Assembly (NCBI GenBank): GCA_039822005.1
Contig: JBCBMZ010000003.1
Span: forward strand, 371,867 to 435,866
Length of the DNA stretch: 64,000 bases
Direction: 5' to 3'
From: JBCBDX01 sp039822005
GTDB lineage: Bacteria; Pseudomonadota; Alphaproteobacteria; Rhizobiales; Rhizobiaceae
Part shown: piece by piece, positions 17,052 to 26,353 of the stretch
How the letters are laid out: every line of letters starts with the position of its first letter
How positions within the stretch are numbered: position 1 is the stretch's first letter
The notes under the pieces: generated by a model
Seen by the model: only the letters and a program-made list of their open reading frames with translations
Databases searched by the model: none
What the model was told of the DNA's origin: nothing
Program-made: the position numbers and the translations under genes

Positions 17052-18218
17052 TCAGGCCGCATGGGCGGTTGCAACTGCGCGGGCGTGGCTGAGAGCGTTT
17101 TTGCGCACTTCGTCCAAATAAATGGAACGCAACAAACCCTCAATGTCATCATTGGCGTGATCATGCGCCTGGTTGGACGAACCAACGGCATCCATGATCG
17201 CATATGTGATTTCTTGCGCACCGGCATGAGAACGGCCCTGGCTGACCGCTCGCCATTCTCGCACCGCCGTGGACAGAACATGGGCGACCTTTTCCGTCAA
17301 TCCGGCTTTGCCGAAAACACCGCGAAGCTGTGCTTCGCGGGCCGATGCGAACGCATCTATAACCATCTCACGGGCCAAACCGGATAAATCAGCAACAACG
17401 GCACCAATGAAATCAAGATAACCATGACATGCAGCACGCATGATCAGTGCGGTCGTCAAGCGCCCGTCTTCGCGCAATTCGCCAACAAACTTCACGCAAT
17501 CGGCGCCATGGACACCGTCCAGCAACTGGACCAAGGCCGTCTGCAGCGCTGCATCCGCTGTACCACATGCGCGATGATGGCCGAGAAGGCCGGTAACAAA
17601 ACTGTTTTCAGCAAGCGCCTTGTTCACAGCGACGAGTAAACGGTAGCGCAACAATGGTTCCAGCGCCTTCACGTTAAACAATATGGCCCGCACCTGACTG
17701 TCTTCGGCAAAACGGTCCACCAGTATCTTTCGGCACTCCGCACAAACGCGGGCGTTGCGGTTTTCCAAAAGCGCACAGGCCGCTTCAGGTCCGGCAAATC
17801 GGACCAACGCCAAGGCAAGCATCCGCCCGACCTCAGGTCGCTGCGCTATCAAGACCTGCAGGCGCGGATCACCAAAACGAACCCGGTCGATCAGGTCTGT
17901 TTCCCGGATGCGCGGCGAACGTACGGCGATCAGCGATGCGATGTCGAAACGGTCACAAAGCAAGGCGACGAGGATTTGCTCAGGCGCTCGCGGGCTGATG
18001 GCCAGCGCTTCGGCAATGGATAAGCGAACACGCGGCGATGGATCATCCATCAAATCGGTCAACGCCGCTTCGGCTGCGCACCTTTCTTCAAAAACCATAT
18101 CGGACTGGAGAAAGGCACGGGCCAGCGCAGAGGCCGCAGCGGCGCGCTTCGAAACGTCCGCTGTTTCTTTCCAGTTCAGGAACCGTTTAACGATGATCGG
18201 GGTGTCACTTTGCGTCAT
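17052..18218 (-). CDS. DUF2336 domain protein
   Basis: The 388-residue, alanine-rich, all-helical protein fits DUF2336, a family largely confined to Alphaproteobacteria. The block AALTDLMDDPSPRVRLSIAE looks like a HEAT-type repeat, and further helical repeats follow. No catalytic motif or membrane segment is seen, so it is probably a cytosolic scaffold. It converges tail to tail with parE. Function is not established. Confidence 0.75.
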   Translation of the reverse strand: MTQSDTPIIVKRFLNWKETADVSKRAAAASALARAFLQSDMVFEERCAAEAALTDLMDDPSPRVRLSIAEALAISPRAPEQILVALLCDRFDIASLIAVRSPRIRETDLIDRVRFGDPRLQVLIAQRPEVGRMLALALVRFAGPEAACALLENRNARVCAECRKILVDRFAEDSQVRAILFNVKALEPLLRYRLLVAVNKALAENSFVTGLLGHHRACGTADAALQTALVQLLDGVHGADCVKFVGELREDGRLTTALIMRAACHGYLDFIGAVVADLSGLAREMVIDAFASAREAQLRGVFGKAGLTEKVAHVLSTAVREWRAVSQGRSHAGAQEITYAIMDAVGSSNQAHDHANDDIEGLLRSIYLDEVRKNALSHARAVATAHAA

Positions 18219-18339
18219 GACACTGATGTTGGCGGCAAAAGGTTTAAGTTTCGTTCACCATGTTTGGTAAGAGCCCGTTAAATGAGCCCGAACCTAAAAA
18301 CCAACCTTAAATCTACTTGCCGCCACCATGTCGTCCTTG

Positions 18340-19602
18340 TCAGTCAAGCGAGAACAGGGGCAGCACACCACCGTCAATCTCGGCAACCGCCTCAAGTTTG
18401 CTCATGGCCTCCTGAAGCTTTTTCAAACGCTCAGCGGCTTGAGCATCATAGTCAGAGTCGTAATCCGGCTCATATTGCATGACCAGATCAAACCATTGTT
18501 TGGCAAGTTTTGTGTCTTTTTCGATGCCAAAACCGAGTGCGAGATGATGTTCAGGAAATTCTGCATAAGCCAGATACTCCATAGCCGCCAAGATCAGCGC
18601 CGAGCCCACCGCTAGATTGACCCGATCGCTTTTGTAACCGACGCCAAGGCAGACTTGAGCAATGCCCTTCAGGCCATCTTCCGCCAGTTCAGTGCGCTCG
18701 ATGAAATCGGAAGTAGCCTGTAGCACGTCCGACGGCGCTTCAGAGGGAAGTTTCTCCACAAGCGAAACCAGGGCCGGCTCGAAGCTGTAACACTGTTTTT
18801 CAACCTCTTGGGTCGTGAAGCCCGCAATATTGGCAATCAGCGACTCACTTTGCGCAATCGCCGCCTCTTTGGCGTCGCAAAAGATGGGCCCGGACGCCAT
18901 GGACAGCCTTACTTCTGACTGTCTGCTCTTCTTCAGACCGGCAGCCGTGTTCGGGTTTTTCTGGAGCGCACAAAAGGCTGCCAGCGTTTCAGGCTCGGCG
19001 TCACTTTCAGCGACCTGCACCCGCTTGATTTTTGACGTTACGTCCGGATCGGACGCTTCGACAGCTGCCGTTTGTTCTGAAGAAACGCCGTTTGATCCCA
19101 GCGCCATTTCTGCCTCTGTGGTTTCACCACGGAAAACGATCAACACGCCCTTTATGCCATCGGGATGCCTCGACGCGATTTTGCCAGTTTCATCTTCATT
19201 GGCACGCGCCATTTGGTAGGATTTCAACAGGAACTCAGCCTCACCGTCGTTGAGCATACCGGAAACCGGATAACCCATGTAATTTTGAAAAGCCTTGGTC
19301 GCCGAACGTGTCCGCATGCCGGCAATCCCATCTACTGGGCCGGCATGAAATTTGAAGAAATTGAGTGCCGTCTGTACTCTTGACGTATTGATAAGCTCCG
19401 CTGTTGGAGGCGCGACGCTCAGTTGCTGTTCAATTTGTGTCAGCGCTTCTGCTGCCTTTTCATCGACGATACTCTGTATTTCTTTTTGGATACGTTGACG
19501 TATCTCATCAGCAGGATTCGACTGAGCCCAAACAGGTTGCAGTGAAATCGAAGAAGCCAAAACCGCGAAAAGAGCAATGGAAGGTTTATTGATATGTCTC
19601 AT
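18340..19602 (-). CDS. Secreted protein with a peptidoglycan-binding domain
   Basis: The 420-residue protein has a signal peptide (MRHINKPS start, cleavage near VWA at about residue 26) and a helical charged stretch (about 32-65). A PG_binding_1-like domain follows around residues 75-125, including the hallmark DGIAGMRTRSATKAFQ. The C-terminal half is alpha-helical with a possible Sel1/TPR-like end (WFDLVMQYEPDYD). Five or so cysteines lie in the C-terminal half. The ATG at 19602 is preferred because it begins the signal peptide. It may anchor to the cell wall; no hydrolase domain was recognised. Confidence 0.7.
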   Translation of the reverse strand: MRHINKPSIALFAVLASSISLQPVWAQSNPADEIRQRIQKEIQSIVDEKAAEALTQIEQQLSVAPPTAELINTSRVQTALNFFKFHAGPVDGIAGMRTRSATKAFQNYMGYPVSGMLNDGEAEFLLKSYQMARANEDETGKIASRHPDGIKGVLIVFRGETTEAEMALGSNGVSSEQTAAVEASDPDVTSKIKRVQVAESDAEPETLAAFCALQKNPNTAAGLKKSRQSEVRLSMASGPIFCDAKEAAIAQSESLIANIAGFTTQEVEKQCYSFEPALVSLVEKLPSEAPSDVLQATSDFIERTELAEDGLKGIAQVCLGVGYKSDRVNLAVGSALILAAMEYLAYAEFPEHHLALGFGIEKDTKLAKQWFDLVMQYEPDYDSDYDAQAAERLKKLQEAMSKLEAVAEIDGGVLPLFSLD

Positions 19603-19703
19603 TTTAACACCCAAGTTGAAACTGCGCGGGTGCTAAGCGGCGCAAAAGGCAATTATTGGGAAAAAAACGCCAAAAAATAAGGCAATTTCAAGCAAATGTG
19701 GCC

Positions 19704-20303
19704 TTAATCTGTAGGTCGTGACAGCTGGAATACGGCACCCAATTCGCCAAAATCGCGATATCCAAGACGCATGACGGGTCGCGCTTTGCCCGTGTCGAAA
19801 AGACCGTCCACCAAAAAAGCATCATCGATATGTACGCCCACAACCTGACCAAAAACGGTATACGTATCGAGCTTGTTGCCCGCAAGGTCTTCCTGCTGGA
19901 TGATTTTTGTGACCTTGCATTCAAGGACGGCCGCGCAATTGGCCACATGGGGCGCTGCAATGGACACACCATCAGCCCATGGCAACCCGGCATGTTCAAA
20001 CTCGGACTGCCCGCGTTCCAGATTGGTCGAGGTTTCGTTCATTTGATCCATCTGGGCGGCGGAAACAAAATTACAGGCAAACTCACCGCTCTCAGACGCA
20101 TAGGCAACGCTATCTTTCCAACCCTCGGAGGAAAACATCACCATCGGCGGCCTGCCCATCACTGCATTAAAGAAGGAATAGGGGGCAAGGTTGACCCCGC
20201 CATTGGCACCGCGTGTTGAAATCCAGCCAATTGGCCTTGGCGCAACAATCGCCTTGAACGGATCATGCGGTAGGCCGTGGCCATCCTCGGGCTTGTAAAA
20301 CAC
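19704..20303 (-). CDS. Flavin reductase-like FMN-binding protein
   Basis: The 199-residue protein matches the flavin reductase-like FMN-binding fold: PFKAIVAPRPIGWISTRG at the N-terminus, NLAPYSFFNAV, then a C-terminal RLGYRDF block. Such proteins reduce FMN or hold it as cofactor. A GTG at 20303 was chosen because GAGGAGGG stands 8 bases upstream; it lies 4 bases after the stop of the upstream nitroreductase gene, so both are one transcript. Substrate is unknown. Confidence 0.82.
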   Translation of the reverse strand: MFYKPEDGHGLPHDPFKAIVAPRPIGWISTRGANGGVNLAPYSFFNAVMGRPPMVMFSSEGWKDSVAYASESGEFACNFVSAAQMDQMNETSTNLERGQSEFEHAGLPWADGVSIAAPHVANCAAVLECKVTKIIQQEDLAGNKLDTYTVFGQVVGVHIDDAFLVDGLFDTGKARPVMRLGYRDFGELGAVFQLSRPTD

Positions 20304-20307
20304 CGCG

Positions 20308-20907
20308 CTAACCCTCCTCGCTATCAATAAAGGGGCCAGCATAATTGCTGACCTTGGCTCCCATATCCGGCCGCGGGCGTTCCGGGATTGACGCATCGGT
20401 TGACCCTATATGAACGATACCGGCCATTTGCTCATTTGGAGCCAATCCCAAAATGGCGCGCCCCTGTGCATCATCGCTATACCAACCCGTCACCCAATTG
20501 GCCGCAAAGCCGGCCGCTGTCGCCGCGCTGACAAGGTTCATGCAAACCGCGCCGGCCGACAAAAACTGCTCCCAAGCGGGAATGTGCGAGCTTTCATCCA
20601 CCGTTGACACCACGCCAATGGCGACCGGTGCCCGGTTAAGCCGGTTTTTTTCGCGCTCAAAATCGGCATCGCTCAACGGTCCACGCATGTCCACCGCCCG
20701 TTCAGCGAGCAGTTGACCGATCGCCAAGGCTTGAGCTGGACGATAAATGACCAGCCGCCAAGGCTCCAATCTCCCATGGTCCGGGACCCGCAGTGCAAGC
20801 TCCAGCAGCCGGTTCAAAACAGCCTCATCAGGCCCGGGTTCACGGAACATGGACAGGGGAATGGACTGGCGCTGCGCCAAGAATTGCAGCACGGCTTCGT
20901 TAGACAT
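20308..20907 (-). CDS. Nitroreductase family protein, YdjA-like
   Basis: The 199-residue protein fits the small single-domain nitroreductases of the YdjA type, which bind FMN and use NAD(P)H. Visible marks are RVPDHGRLEPWRLVIY near residues 40-55, an AGAVCMNLVSAATAAGFAANWVTGW helix around 115-140, and a GxxP... LGLAPNEQMAGIVHIG segment near the C-terminus. It precedes the flavin reductase-like gene by 4 bases, a pairing that suggests linked flavin-dependent reductions. Substrate not predictable. Confidence 0.85.
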   Translation of the reverse strand: MSNEAVLQFLAQRQSIPLSMFREPGPDEAVLNRLLELALRVPDHGRLEPWRLVIYRPAQALAIGQLLAERAVDMRGPLSDADFEREKNRLNRAPVAIGVVSTVDESSHIPAWEQFLSAGAVCMNLVSAATAAGFAANWVTGWYSDDAQGRAILGLAPNEQMAGIVHIGSTDASIPERPRPDMGAKVSNYAGPFIDSEEG

Positions 20908-20978
20908 TCAAACCTCACGGGAAAGCGCATGAAAGTCATGCCTTGAAATTGCCACCCAAATTGCGTCAAACCAAAAAC

Positions 20979-21935
20979 ATGAAAATGACTCAATCCAGGA
21001 AATGGTCTTTTCGGTTTACGCTTATTGCCACGCTTCTGGCAACGACAGCTTATGCGCAAGACCAGTTTGAGCTGCCGGAGCTGGATATACCCGCCCTTGC
21101 TCCCTATGCGCCGCCAACAGCACCAACCGCTGAAGACAACGCGTTTTCACCGACGGTGACGTTTCGCGCAACGCTTACCGAAGAAGGCGAGCCGCTGGAA
21201 GCGGGCCTTATATGGCGGGTGTTCGGCACAGTGCCCGGACCAGACGGCAAGCTGCCGCTGATCGTCACCGCCCAAGGCGGTAGCGCACAGGTGCAGCTGC
21301 AACCGGGAAGCTACTATCTCCACACCACTTTTGGACGCGCAAGCGCGTCAAGGCGTCTTGACGTTGGAACAGAGCCGGTCACCCAAACCGTCGTACTCAA
21401 CGCTGGCGGCCTCAGGCTGGATGCGATGCTGCCGGACGGGACACGGATGCGAAGCCAAGCGCTGCGTTTTGACATCTATGACGGCCTGGTCGACGAATCG
21501 ACTGGCGAACGCGGGCTCATATTGCCCGATGTACCGCCGGGCCGGATAGTCAGACTTCCCGAGGGCACCTATCACGTTGTATCACGTTACGGCAGCATCA
21601 ACGCGCAGATCAGAGCGGATCTTCGCGTACAGGCCGGCAAGACGGTCGATGCATCTATCGAGCACCGCGCCGCGCAGGTAACACTCAACCTGATCCGCGA
21701 TGACGCCGGCTTTCCCCTGCCTGACACAGCCTGGTCTGTCGTGGATTCCCTCACCGGCGACATCATCAACGAAAATGTCGGCGCTTTCCCATCCATGGTG
21801 TTGGCTGCCGGCGAATACACAGCGATCGCCAAACACCGGGAGCGCATCTTTCGGCGCGACTTTACCATAGCGCCAGGCAGAGACGTCACCGTACGGGTGC
21901 GCACCGATGTTGATGAAGTCCCAAGTGAAGGCTAA
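20979..21935 (+). CDS. Secreted protein of repeated beta-sandwich (carboxypeptidase-regulatory-like) units
   Basis: The 318-residue protein has a signal peptide with cleavage near AYA-QD (about residue 27) and a proline-rich linker. Three or so beta-rich units follow, each ending in a GxYxxxxxxG pattern (PGSYYLHTTFG, EGTYHVVSRYG, AGEYTAIAKH). These resemble carboxypeptidase-regulatory-like or transthyretin-like domains. It ends in an acidic tail. The ATG at 20979 begins the signal sequence; a TTG at 20943 is an unlikely alternative. It is convergent with the downstream acyltransferase gene, stops about ten bases apart. Function unknown; an envelope role is likely. Confidence 0.65.
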   Translation: MKMTQSRKWSFRFTLIATLLATTAYAQDQFELPELDIPALAPYAPPTAPTAEDNAFSPTVTFRATLTEEGEPLEAGLIWRVFGTVPGPDGKLPLIVTAQGGSAQVQLQPGSYYLHTTFGRASASRRLDVGTEPVTQTVVLNAGGLRLDAMLPDGTRMRSQALRFDIYDGLVDESTGERGLILPDVPPGRIVRLPEGTYHVVSRYGSINAQIRADLRVQAGKTVDASIEHRAAQVTLNLIRDDAGFPLPDTAWSVVDSLTGDIINENVGAFPSMVLAAGEYTAIAKHRERIFRRDFTIAPGRDVTVRVRTDVDEVPSEG

Positions 21936-21944
21936 CGAGTGCGG

Positions 21945-22820
21945 CTATCCGCAAGGCGCTGATTTTTTTGGCTCTTTGGCTTTCAGTTGACGCCCGGAAG
22001 GGTCAAGGATGAAGACAGACTTGTAAAGTAGATCCAACAGCTCCTTGCGGTCTTTCAACGTTGAGAGCTTTTCCCAGTTAAGCGGGCGACCGATCCACGC
22101 CCTGATCTGCTTGCCATAAAGGCGTTGAAACTCGCGGATCAAAAGCGACGTTCGCAGTGTCAGCGAAAACTGGCTGACCAAATGGAATAGCCGCCCATTT
22201 TGACCCTCAAAATAGACGGGAATCACCGACGCTTGAGCGCTTTGGACGAGCTTGGCAACAAACATTTTCCAAGGCAAATCTCTGGCCCTGCCAATACCCT
22301 TCGGCGCGGTTGCGACGCCACCGGACGGAAAGATAATGATGGTCACACCTTCTTTAAGGAGTTTGACCGCTTCTTTTCGCGTTGCCAAATTCATCGCCAA
22401 CGCTTCTTTGGTCTCTTCAAAGGAAATGGGTAGCGAATAGGGACGGATTTCCGGGACTTTAAGCAAGTCATTGTTGATAATGACCCGAAATGGCCGCCCC
22501 AGTTTTTCGGCCAGAGACAGGAATGCAATTCCGTCGCCAATCCCATAGGGGTGGTTTGCCACCATTACCAACGGCGTATCAGGCAGGCTTTCCGGCGGCC
22601 ATTTACCGCCCCCGGCATCCAGCTTCACTTCGATCAGATTGAGCATCTCTGTAAAGACCGTGTCGGTCTTGCCGAAGATCTCATCGCGCCAATATTCGTA
22701 AAGGTCCGCAAGTTTGTCGCGGCCAGACGCATTCTCAACCGCCCTGATAAACCACCGCTTCAGCGGCGGATCATCGGGCCTTGCATAGGACAGTTCCTGA
22801 AAGCGCGTATCTTTTGGCAT
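21945..22820 (-). CDS. Lysophospholipid acyltransferase family protein (PlsC-like)
   Basis: The 291-residue protein contains the acyltransferase HX4D motif in NHPYGIGDG and the block IIIFPSGGVATAPKG in the position of the family substrate motif (FPEG-type). No strong transmembrane segment is seen beyond the acyltransferase fold. It is likely an acyl-CoA or acyl-ACP dependent acyltransferase of the ornithine-lipid/hemolysin-like branch, but the acceptor is not certain. The ATG at 22820 is chosen; upstream in-frame codons have no better ribosome-binding site. It lies downstream of thrS on the same strand with a 92-base gap. Confidence 0.78.
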   Translation of the reverse strand: MPKDTRFQELSYARPDDPPLKRWFIRAVENASGRDKLADLYEYWRDEIFGKTDTVFTEMLNLIEVKLDAGGGKWPPESLPDTPLVMVANHPYGIGDGIAFLSLAEKLGRPFRVIINNDLLKVPEIRPYSLPISFEETKEALAMNLATRKEAVKLLKEGVTIIIFPSGGVATAPKGIGRARDLPWKMFVAKLVQSAQASVIPVYFEGQNGRLFHLVSQFSLTLRTSLLIREFQRLYGKQIRAWIGRPLNWEKLSTLKDRKELLDLLYKSVFILDPSGRQLKAKEPKKSAPCG

Positions 22821-22912
22821 AATATCATATACAATGACGCCATGGCGAAAATACGCCCCGGCGGCACTCCTCCCGATCCAATATAGTGCGGGCTTACGCA
22901 AACGACAAAGCG

Positions 22913-24877
22913 TTATTGTGCCTGACGCCTAACATCAGGCGGTGTCGCTTCTTCAGCCAGCGATGTCACGGCGTCGGCAAGGGTCATTGGTGTTTGATCG
23001 CGCGAACCCAGACGCCGGATGTTGACAGTCTCCTCTTCTGCCTCGCGCATGCCGACAACCACAATAACCGGCACTTTTGTGACAGAATGCTCGCGCACCT
23101 TGTAGTTGATTTTCTCGTTACGGAAATCAGTCACAACCTCAAGCCCAGCAGCCCTTAGTCGATCGGCCACCTTCTGACCGTACTCATTGGCATCTGACGT
23201 TATGGAAGCAACGGCGACCTGAGTGGGGGCGAGCCATAGCGGAAAGTGCCCCGCATAGTTTTCCAGCACCATCCCGAGAAAGCGCTCCAGTGACCCACCA
23301 ATTGCGCGGTGGATCATGACCGGCTGCTTCTTTTCCGAATCCGCACCGATGTAAAACATGCCGAAACGTTCGGGCAGATTGAAGTCGACCTGCGTCGTTC
23401 CACACTGCCAGTCACGACCGATAGCATCCTTCAGGGTGTATTCAAACTTGGGTCCGTAGAACGTCCCCTCGCCCTCATTGATACCGATGGATATCCGCGG
23501 GTCATTGGCGGCCATTTTCTCCAATGCACTGCGCAGAATGTCTTCTGAGAGATCCCACATGGCATCCGTACCGACACGTTTTTCCGGCCTGGTCGCCAGC
23601 TTGACTTCAACCTCGTCAAACCCGAAGTCGTCGTAGACGCTCATCATCAGATCATTGATCTTCAAGATTTCGTCTTCCAGCTGCTCTTCGGTGCAGAAAA
23701 CGTGAGCATCATCTTGCGTGAAACCACGCACACGCATGAGCCCGTGTAGCGCGCCGGAGGGTTCATATCGGTGCACCAACCCAAATTCGGCCATCCGCAC
23801 GGGTAAATCCCGATAACTCTTCAGACCGTGCTTGAAGATTTGGATGTTGCCGGGACAATTCATAGGCTTCAGGGCGAAGGTTCTCTGGTCTTCCGCCTCT
23901 GGATCAGCGGAGCGAATGCCAAACATGTTTTCCTTGTACCAACCCCAGTGACCTGATGTTTCCCAAAGATCGGAAACCAGCACTTGCGGCGTGCTGACTT
24001 CCTCATAATCGCCTTTGATGCGCCGACGCATATAGGCGAGAATGTTCTGAAAGACTTTCCAGCCTTCGCTGTGCCAGAAGACAACACCGGGCCCTTCTTC
24101 CTGGAAGTGGAACAGGTCCATTTCGCGGCCGAGCTTGCGGTGATCGCGCTTTTCAGCTTCCTCCAGCATTTTCAGATGCGCATCGAGCTGATCCTTGTCC
24201 GCCCACGCGGTGCCGTAGATGCGGGTGAGCATTTCATTGTCGCTGTCACCGCGCCAATAAGCACCGGCCACCTTCATCAGTTTGAACGCATCCCCCACCT
24301 GACCGGTTGATTGCATGTGCGGCCCGCGGCAAAGGTCAAACCATTCGCCCTGGCGATAAATCTTGACGTCCTCGCCTTCCGGAATCGCATCCACAAGCTG
24401 AACCTTGTATTGCTCGCCCATCTCCGAAAATTTTGCCTTGGCTTCATCGCGCGACCAAACTTCCTTGGTGAATTTGTCATTACGCTTGATGATCTGGGCC
24501 ATTTTCTTTTCGATTTTCGGCAGATCATCGGGCGTGAACGGCTCGTTCTTGGCGAAATCGTAGAAAAAACCATTGTCGATCACAGGACCAATCGTCACCT
24601 GCGTGCCCGGCCACAGCTCTTGCACGGCTTCGGCCATCACGTGGGCAGCATCATGGCGGATCAATTCCAGCGCGCGCGGATCGTCGCGCCCGATAAACTC
24701 TATGGCCCCATCGGCAACCGGATCGCTCAGATCCATCATCTCGCCGTCCAAAGCCATCGCAAGTGACTTTTTGGCCAGCGACTTTGAAATGCTTTCGGCG
24801 ACGTCGCGGCCTGTCGTTCCGACAGTAAATTCACGTTTCGAATTATCGGGGAAAATCAATTGGACCGTATCGCCCAT
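22913..24877 (-). CDS. thrS: Threonyl-tRNA synthetase
   Basis: ThrRS charges tRNA-Thr. The 654-residue protein has the standard order: TGS domain (residues 1-62), editing domain with HxxxH (His75, His79), then the class II core. The core has motif 2 (YEPSGALHGLMRVRGFTQDD), zinc-site residues and motif 3 (GGSLERF), and the anticodon-binding domain follows. The start has AGGAGA upstream. Its length is usual for bacterial ThrRS. Confidence 0.97.
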   Translation of the reverse strand: MGDTVQLIFPDNSKREFTVGTTGRDVAESISKSLAKKSLAMALDGEMMDLSDPVADGAIEFIGRDDPRALELIRHDAAHVMAEAVQELWPGTQVTIGPVIDNGFFYDFAKNEPFTPDDLPKIEKKMAQIIKRNDKFTKEVWSRDEAKAKFSEMGEQYKVQLVDAIPEGEDVKIYRQGEWFDLCRGPHMQSTGQVGDAFKLMKVAGAYWRGDSDNEMLTRIYGTAWADKDQLDAHLKMLEEAEKRDHRKLGREMDLFHFQEEGPGVVFWHSEGWKVFQNILAYMRRRIKGDYEEVSTPQVLVSDLWETSGHWGWYKENMFGIRSADPEAEDQRTFALKPMNCPGNIQIFKHGLKSYRDLPVRMAEFGLVHRYEPSGALHGLMRVRGFTQDDAHVFCTEEQLEDEILKINDLMMSVYDDFGFDEVEVKLATRPEKRVGTDAMWDLSEDILRSALEKMAANDPRISIGINEGEGTFYGPKFEYTLKDAIGRDWQCGTTQVDFNLPERFGMFYIGADSEKKQPVMIHRAIGGSLERFLGMVLENYAGHFPLWLAPTQVAVASITSDANEYGQKVADRLRAAGLEVVTDFRNEKINYKVREHSVTKVPVIVVVGMREAEEETVNIRRLGSRDQTPMTLADAVTSLAEEATPPDVRRQAQ

Positions 24878-25008
24878 GGTCAGTCTCCTTTATCCAGTCC
24901 CGCGAACGGTTGCGGGTGGGTTGATATCGGGCGTGCCGATAGCCGAATATGGGGTAGATGTGAAGTGAAAACACCGCCAACAACTGCAACATAAGGCCGA
25001 GCCAAGTG

Positions 25009-25392
25009 ATGACCGAAGCTACCCGAGAAAACTCCTTTGAAGCCACCCTTCATATGGTCGCGACCGGCGCGGAAGCACTAGGCGTGTTGGCCATCATTAT
25101 CGGGGCAGTCTTTGCCTGCTATTTGACCGCACGCACCCTCATGGATGGCGCCGACGGCGCGACGGCCTACCGGACTTTCCGCCGATCATTGGCCCAAGGT
25201 ATTTTGCTTGGCCTTGAGTTTTTGGTCGCCGCCGACATTATCGGCACCGTGGCCATTGAACCGTCACTGCAGAACCTTGGAAACCTCGCCATCATTGTCG
25301 CCATCCGTACGTTCCTGAGTTGGTCTCTGGAACTGGAAATTGAAGGCCGCTGGCCGTGGCAGAAAAGCACGTCGCAACCCAATGAAAGCTGA
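25009..25392 (+). CDS. DUF1622 family membrane protein
   Basis: The 127-residue protein has three predicted membrane segments (about residues 20-42, 62-80 and 85-108) separated by the RTFRRSLAQGILLGLEFLVAAD block typical of DUF1622. It then ends in a charged tail. The ATG of a GTG-ATG pair is taken as start. Its 3' end overlaps the next gene by 11 bases. Biochemical function is unknown. Confidence 0.8.
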   Translation: MTEATRENSFEATLHMVATGAEALGVLAIIIGAVFACYLTARTLMDGADGATAYRTFRRSLAQGILLGLEFLVAADIIGTVAIEPSLQNLGNLAIIVAIRTFLSWSLELEIEGRWPWQKSTSQPNES

Positions 25393-26353
25393 CCACTTGG
25401 CAAAGCGCATTCTTCTATTCGGCGCGACCGGCACCATCGGCAAAGCGGTGCTGGAACAATTAATCGAACAAGGCCATGAAACAATTTGCGTCATCCGGCC
25501 CGGTGGCGCGTGTAAGTTCCCTCGAAACACGACGAGCCTCGAAGCCGATGTCACTGATGCAGATGCCATGCGCTCGGTCTTTCAAAGCGGTCCAATCGAT
25601 GCCGTGATCTCCTGTATGGCGTCGCGGTCGGGCGCACCGGCAGACGCCTGGGCCGTCGACCATCACGCCAATTCGCTGGCGCTGACCGGCGCGAAGTTTG
25701 CGGGCGTCAAGCAGTTCATCCTGCTCTCGGCCATCTGCGTGCAAAAGCCGCGACTGGCGTTTCAGCATGCCAAACTGGCTTTTGAAAAAGAGCTGATCGA
25801 CAGCGGCCTGACCTATTCGATCGTGCGCCCGACCGCTTATTTCAAGTCGCTGTCCGGCCAGTTGGAACGCCTGAAAGCGGGCAAACCGTTTCTGGTATTC
25901 GGCGACGGCAAATTGACGGCCTGCAAACCAATCAGTGATCAAGACCTCGCCAGCTTCATCGTCTCCTGCCTTGACGACCCCGAAAAGCAGAACCAAATCC
26001 TGCCCATTGGCGGCCCTGGCCCCGCCATCACGCCACTCGATCAAGCCGCGATGCTGTCCGACCTGTTGGAGCGCAATGTCAAAGTCCGCAAAGTGCCCGT
26101 CGCCTTGATGAACGCCATCATCGCAGGCCTTTCATTCGCGGGATGGTTCAGCGCCAAAGCACGCGACAAAGCCGAATTTGCCCGCACCGGACGCTACTAT
26201 GCGACCGAAAGCATGCTGGTCTGGGATGAAGCAACGGAGCGCTATGATGCTGATGCGACGCCGGAGTTTGGGCAGGATACGCTTAAGGGTTTTTACGCTC
26301 GCGTTTTTAGCGGGGATGAGATGGTGGAGTTGGGCGAGCAAGGGGTTTTCTAA
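25382..26353 (+). CDS. NAD(P)-binding reductase, BciA-like (divinyl chlorophyllide 8-vinyl reductase family)
   Basis: The 323-residue protein has a Rossmann start with GATGTIG near residues 12-18, the NmrA-like atypical SDR body, and a C-terminus reading GRYYATESMLV...YDADATP. That C-terminus closely resembles BciA-type 8-vinyl reductases of bacteriochlorophyll synthesis. No other photosynthesis gene is in the window, so the role in pigment synthesis is inferred and the protein could be a repurposed paralogue. The start overlaps the DUF1622 gene; its TAA overlaps the opposite-strand scoB stop by four bases. Confidence 0.65.
   Translation: MKADHLAKRILLFGATGTIGKAVLEQLIEQGHETICVIRPGGACKFPRNTTSLEADVTDADAMRSVFQSGPIDAVISCMASRSGAPADAWAVDHHANSLALTGAKFAGVKQFILLSAICVQKPRLAFQHAKLAFEKELIDSGLTYSIVRPTAYFKSLSGQLERLKAGKPFLVFGDGKLTACKPISDQDLASFIVSCLDDPEKQNQILPIGGPGPAITPLDQAAMLSDLLERNVKVRKVPVALMNAIIAGLSFAGWFSAKARDKAEFARTGRYYATESMLVWDEATERYDADATPEFGQDTLKGFYARVFSGDEMVELGEQGVF

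Noticed and set aside
24925..24941. TATCGG/CCGATA dyad upstream of thrS
   Set aside because: Only 6 bp arms, one copy, no T-box features; too weak to list as a regulatory site.
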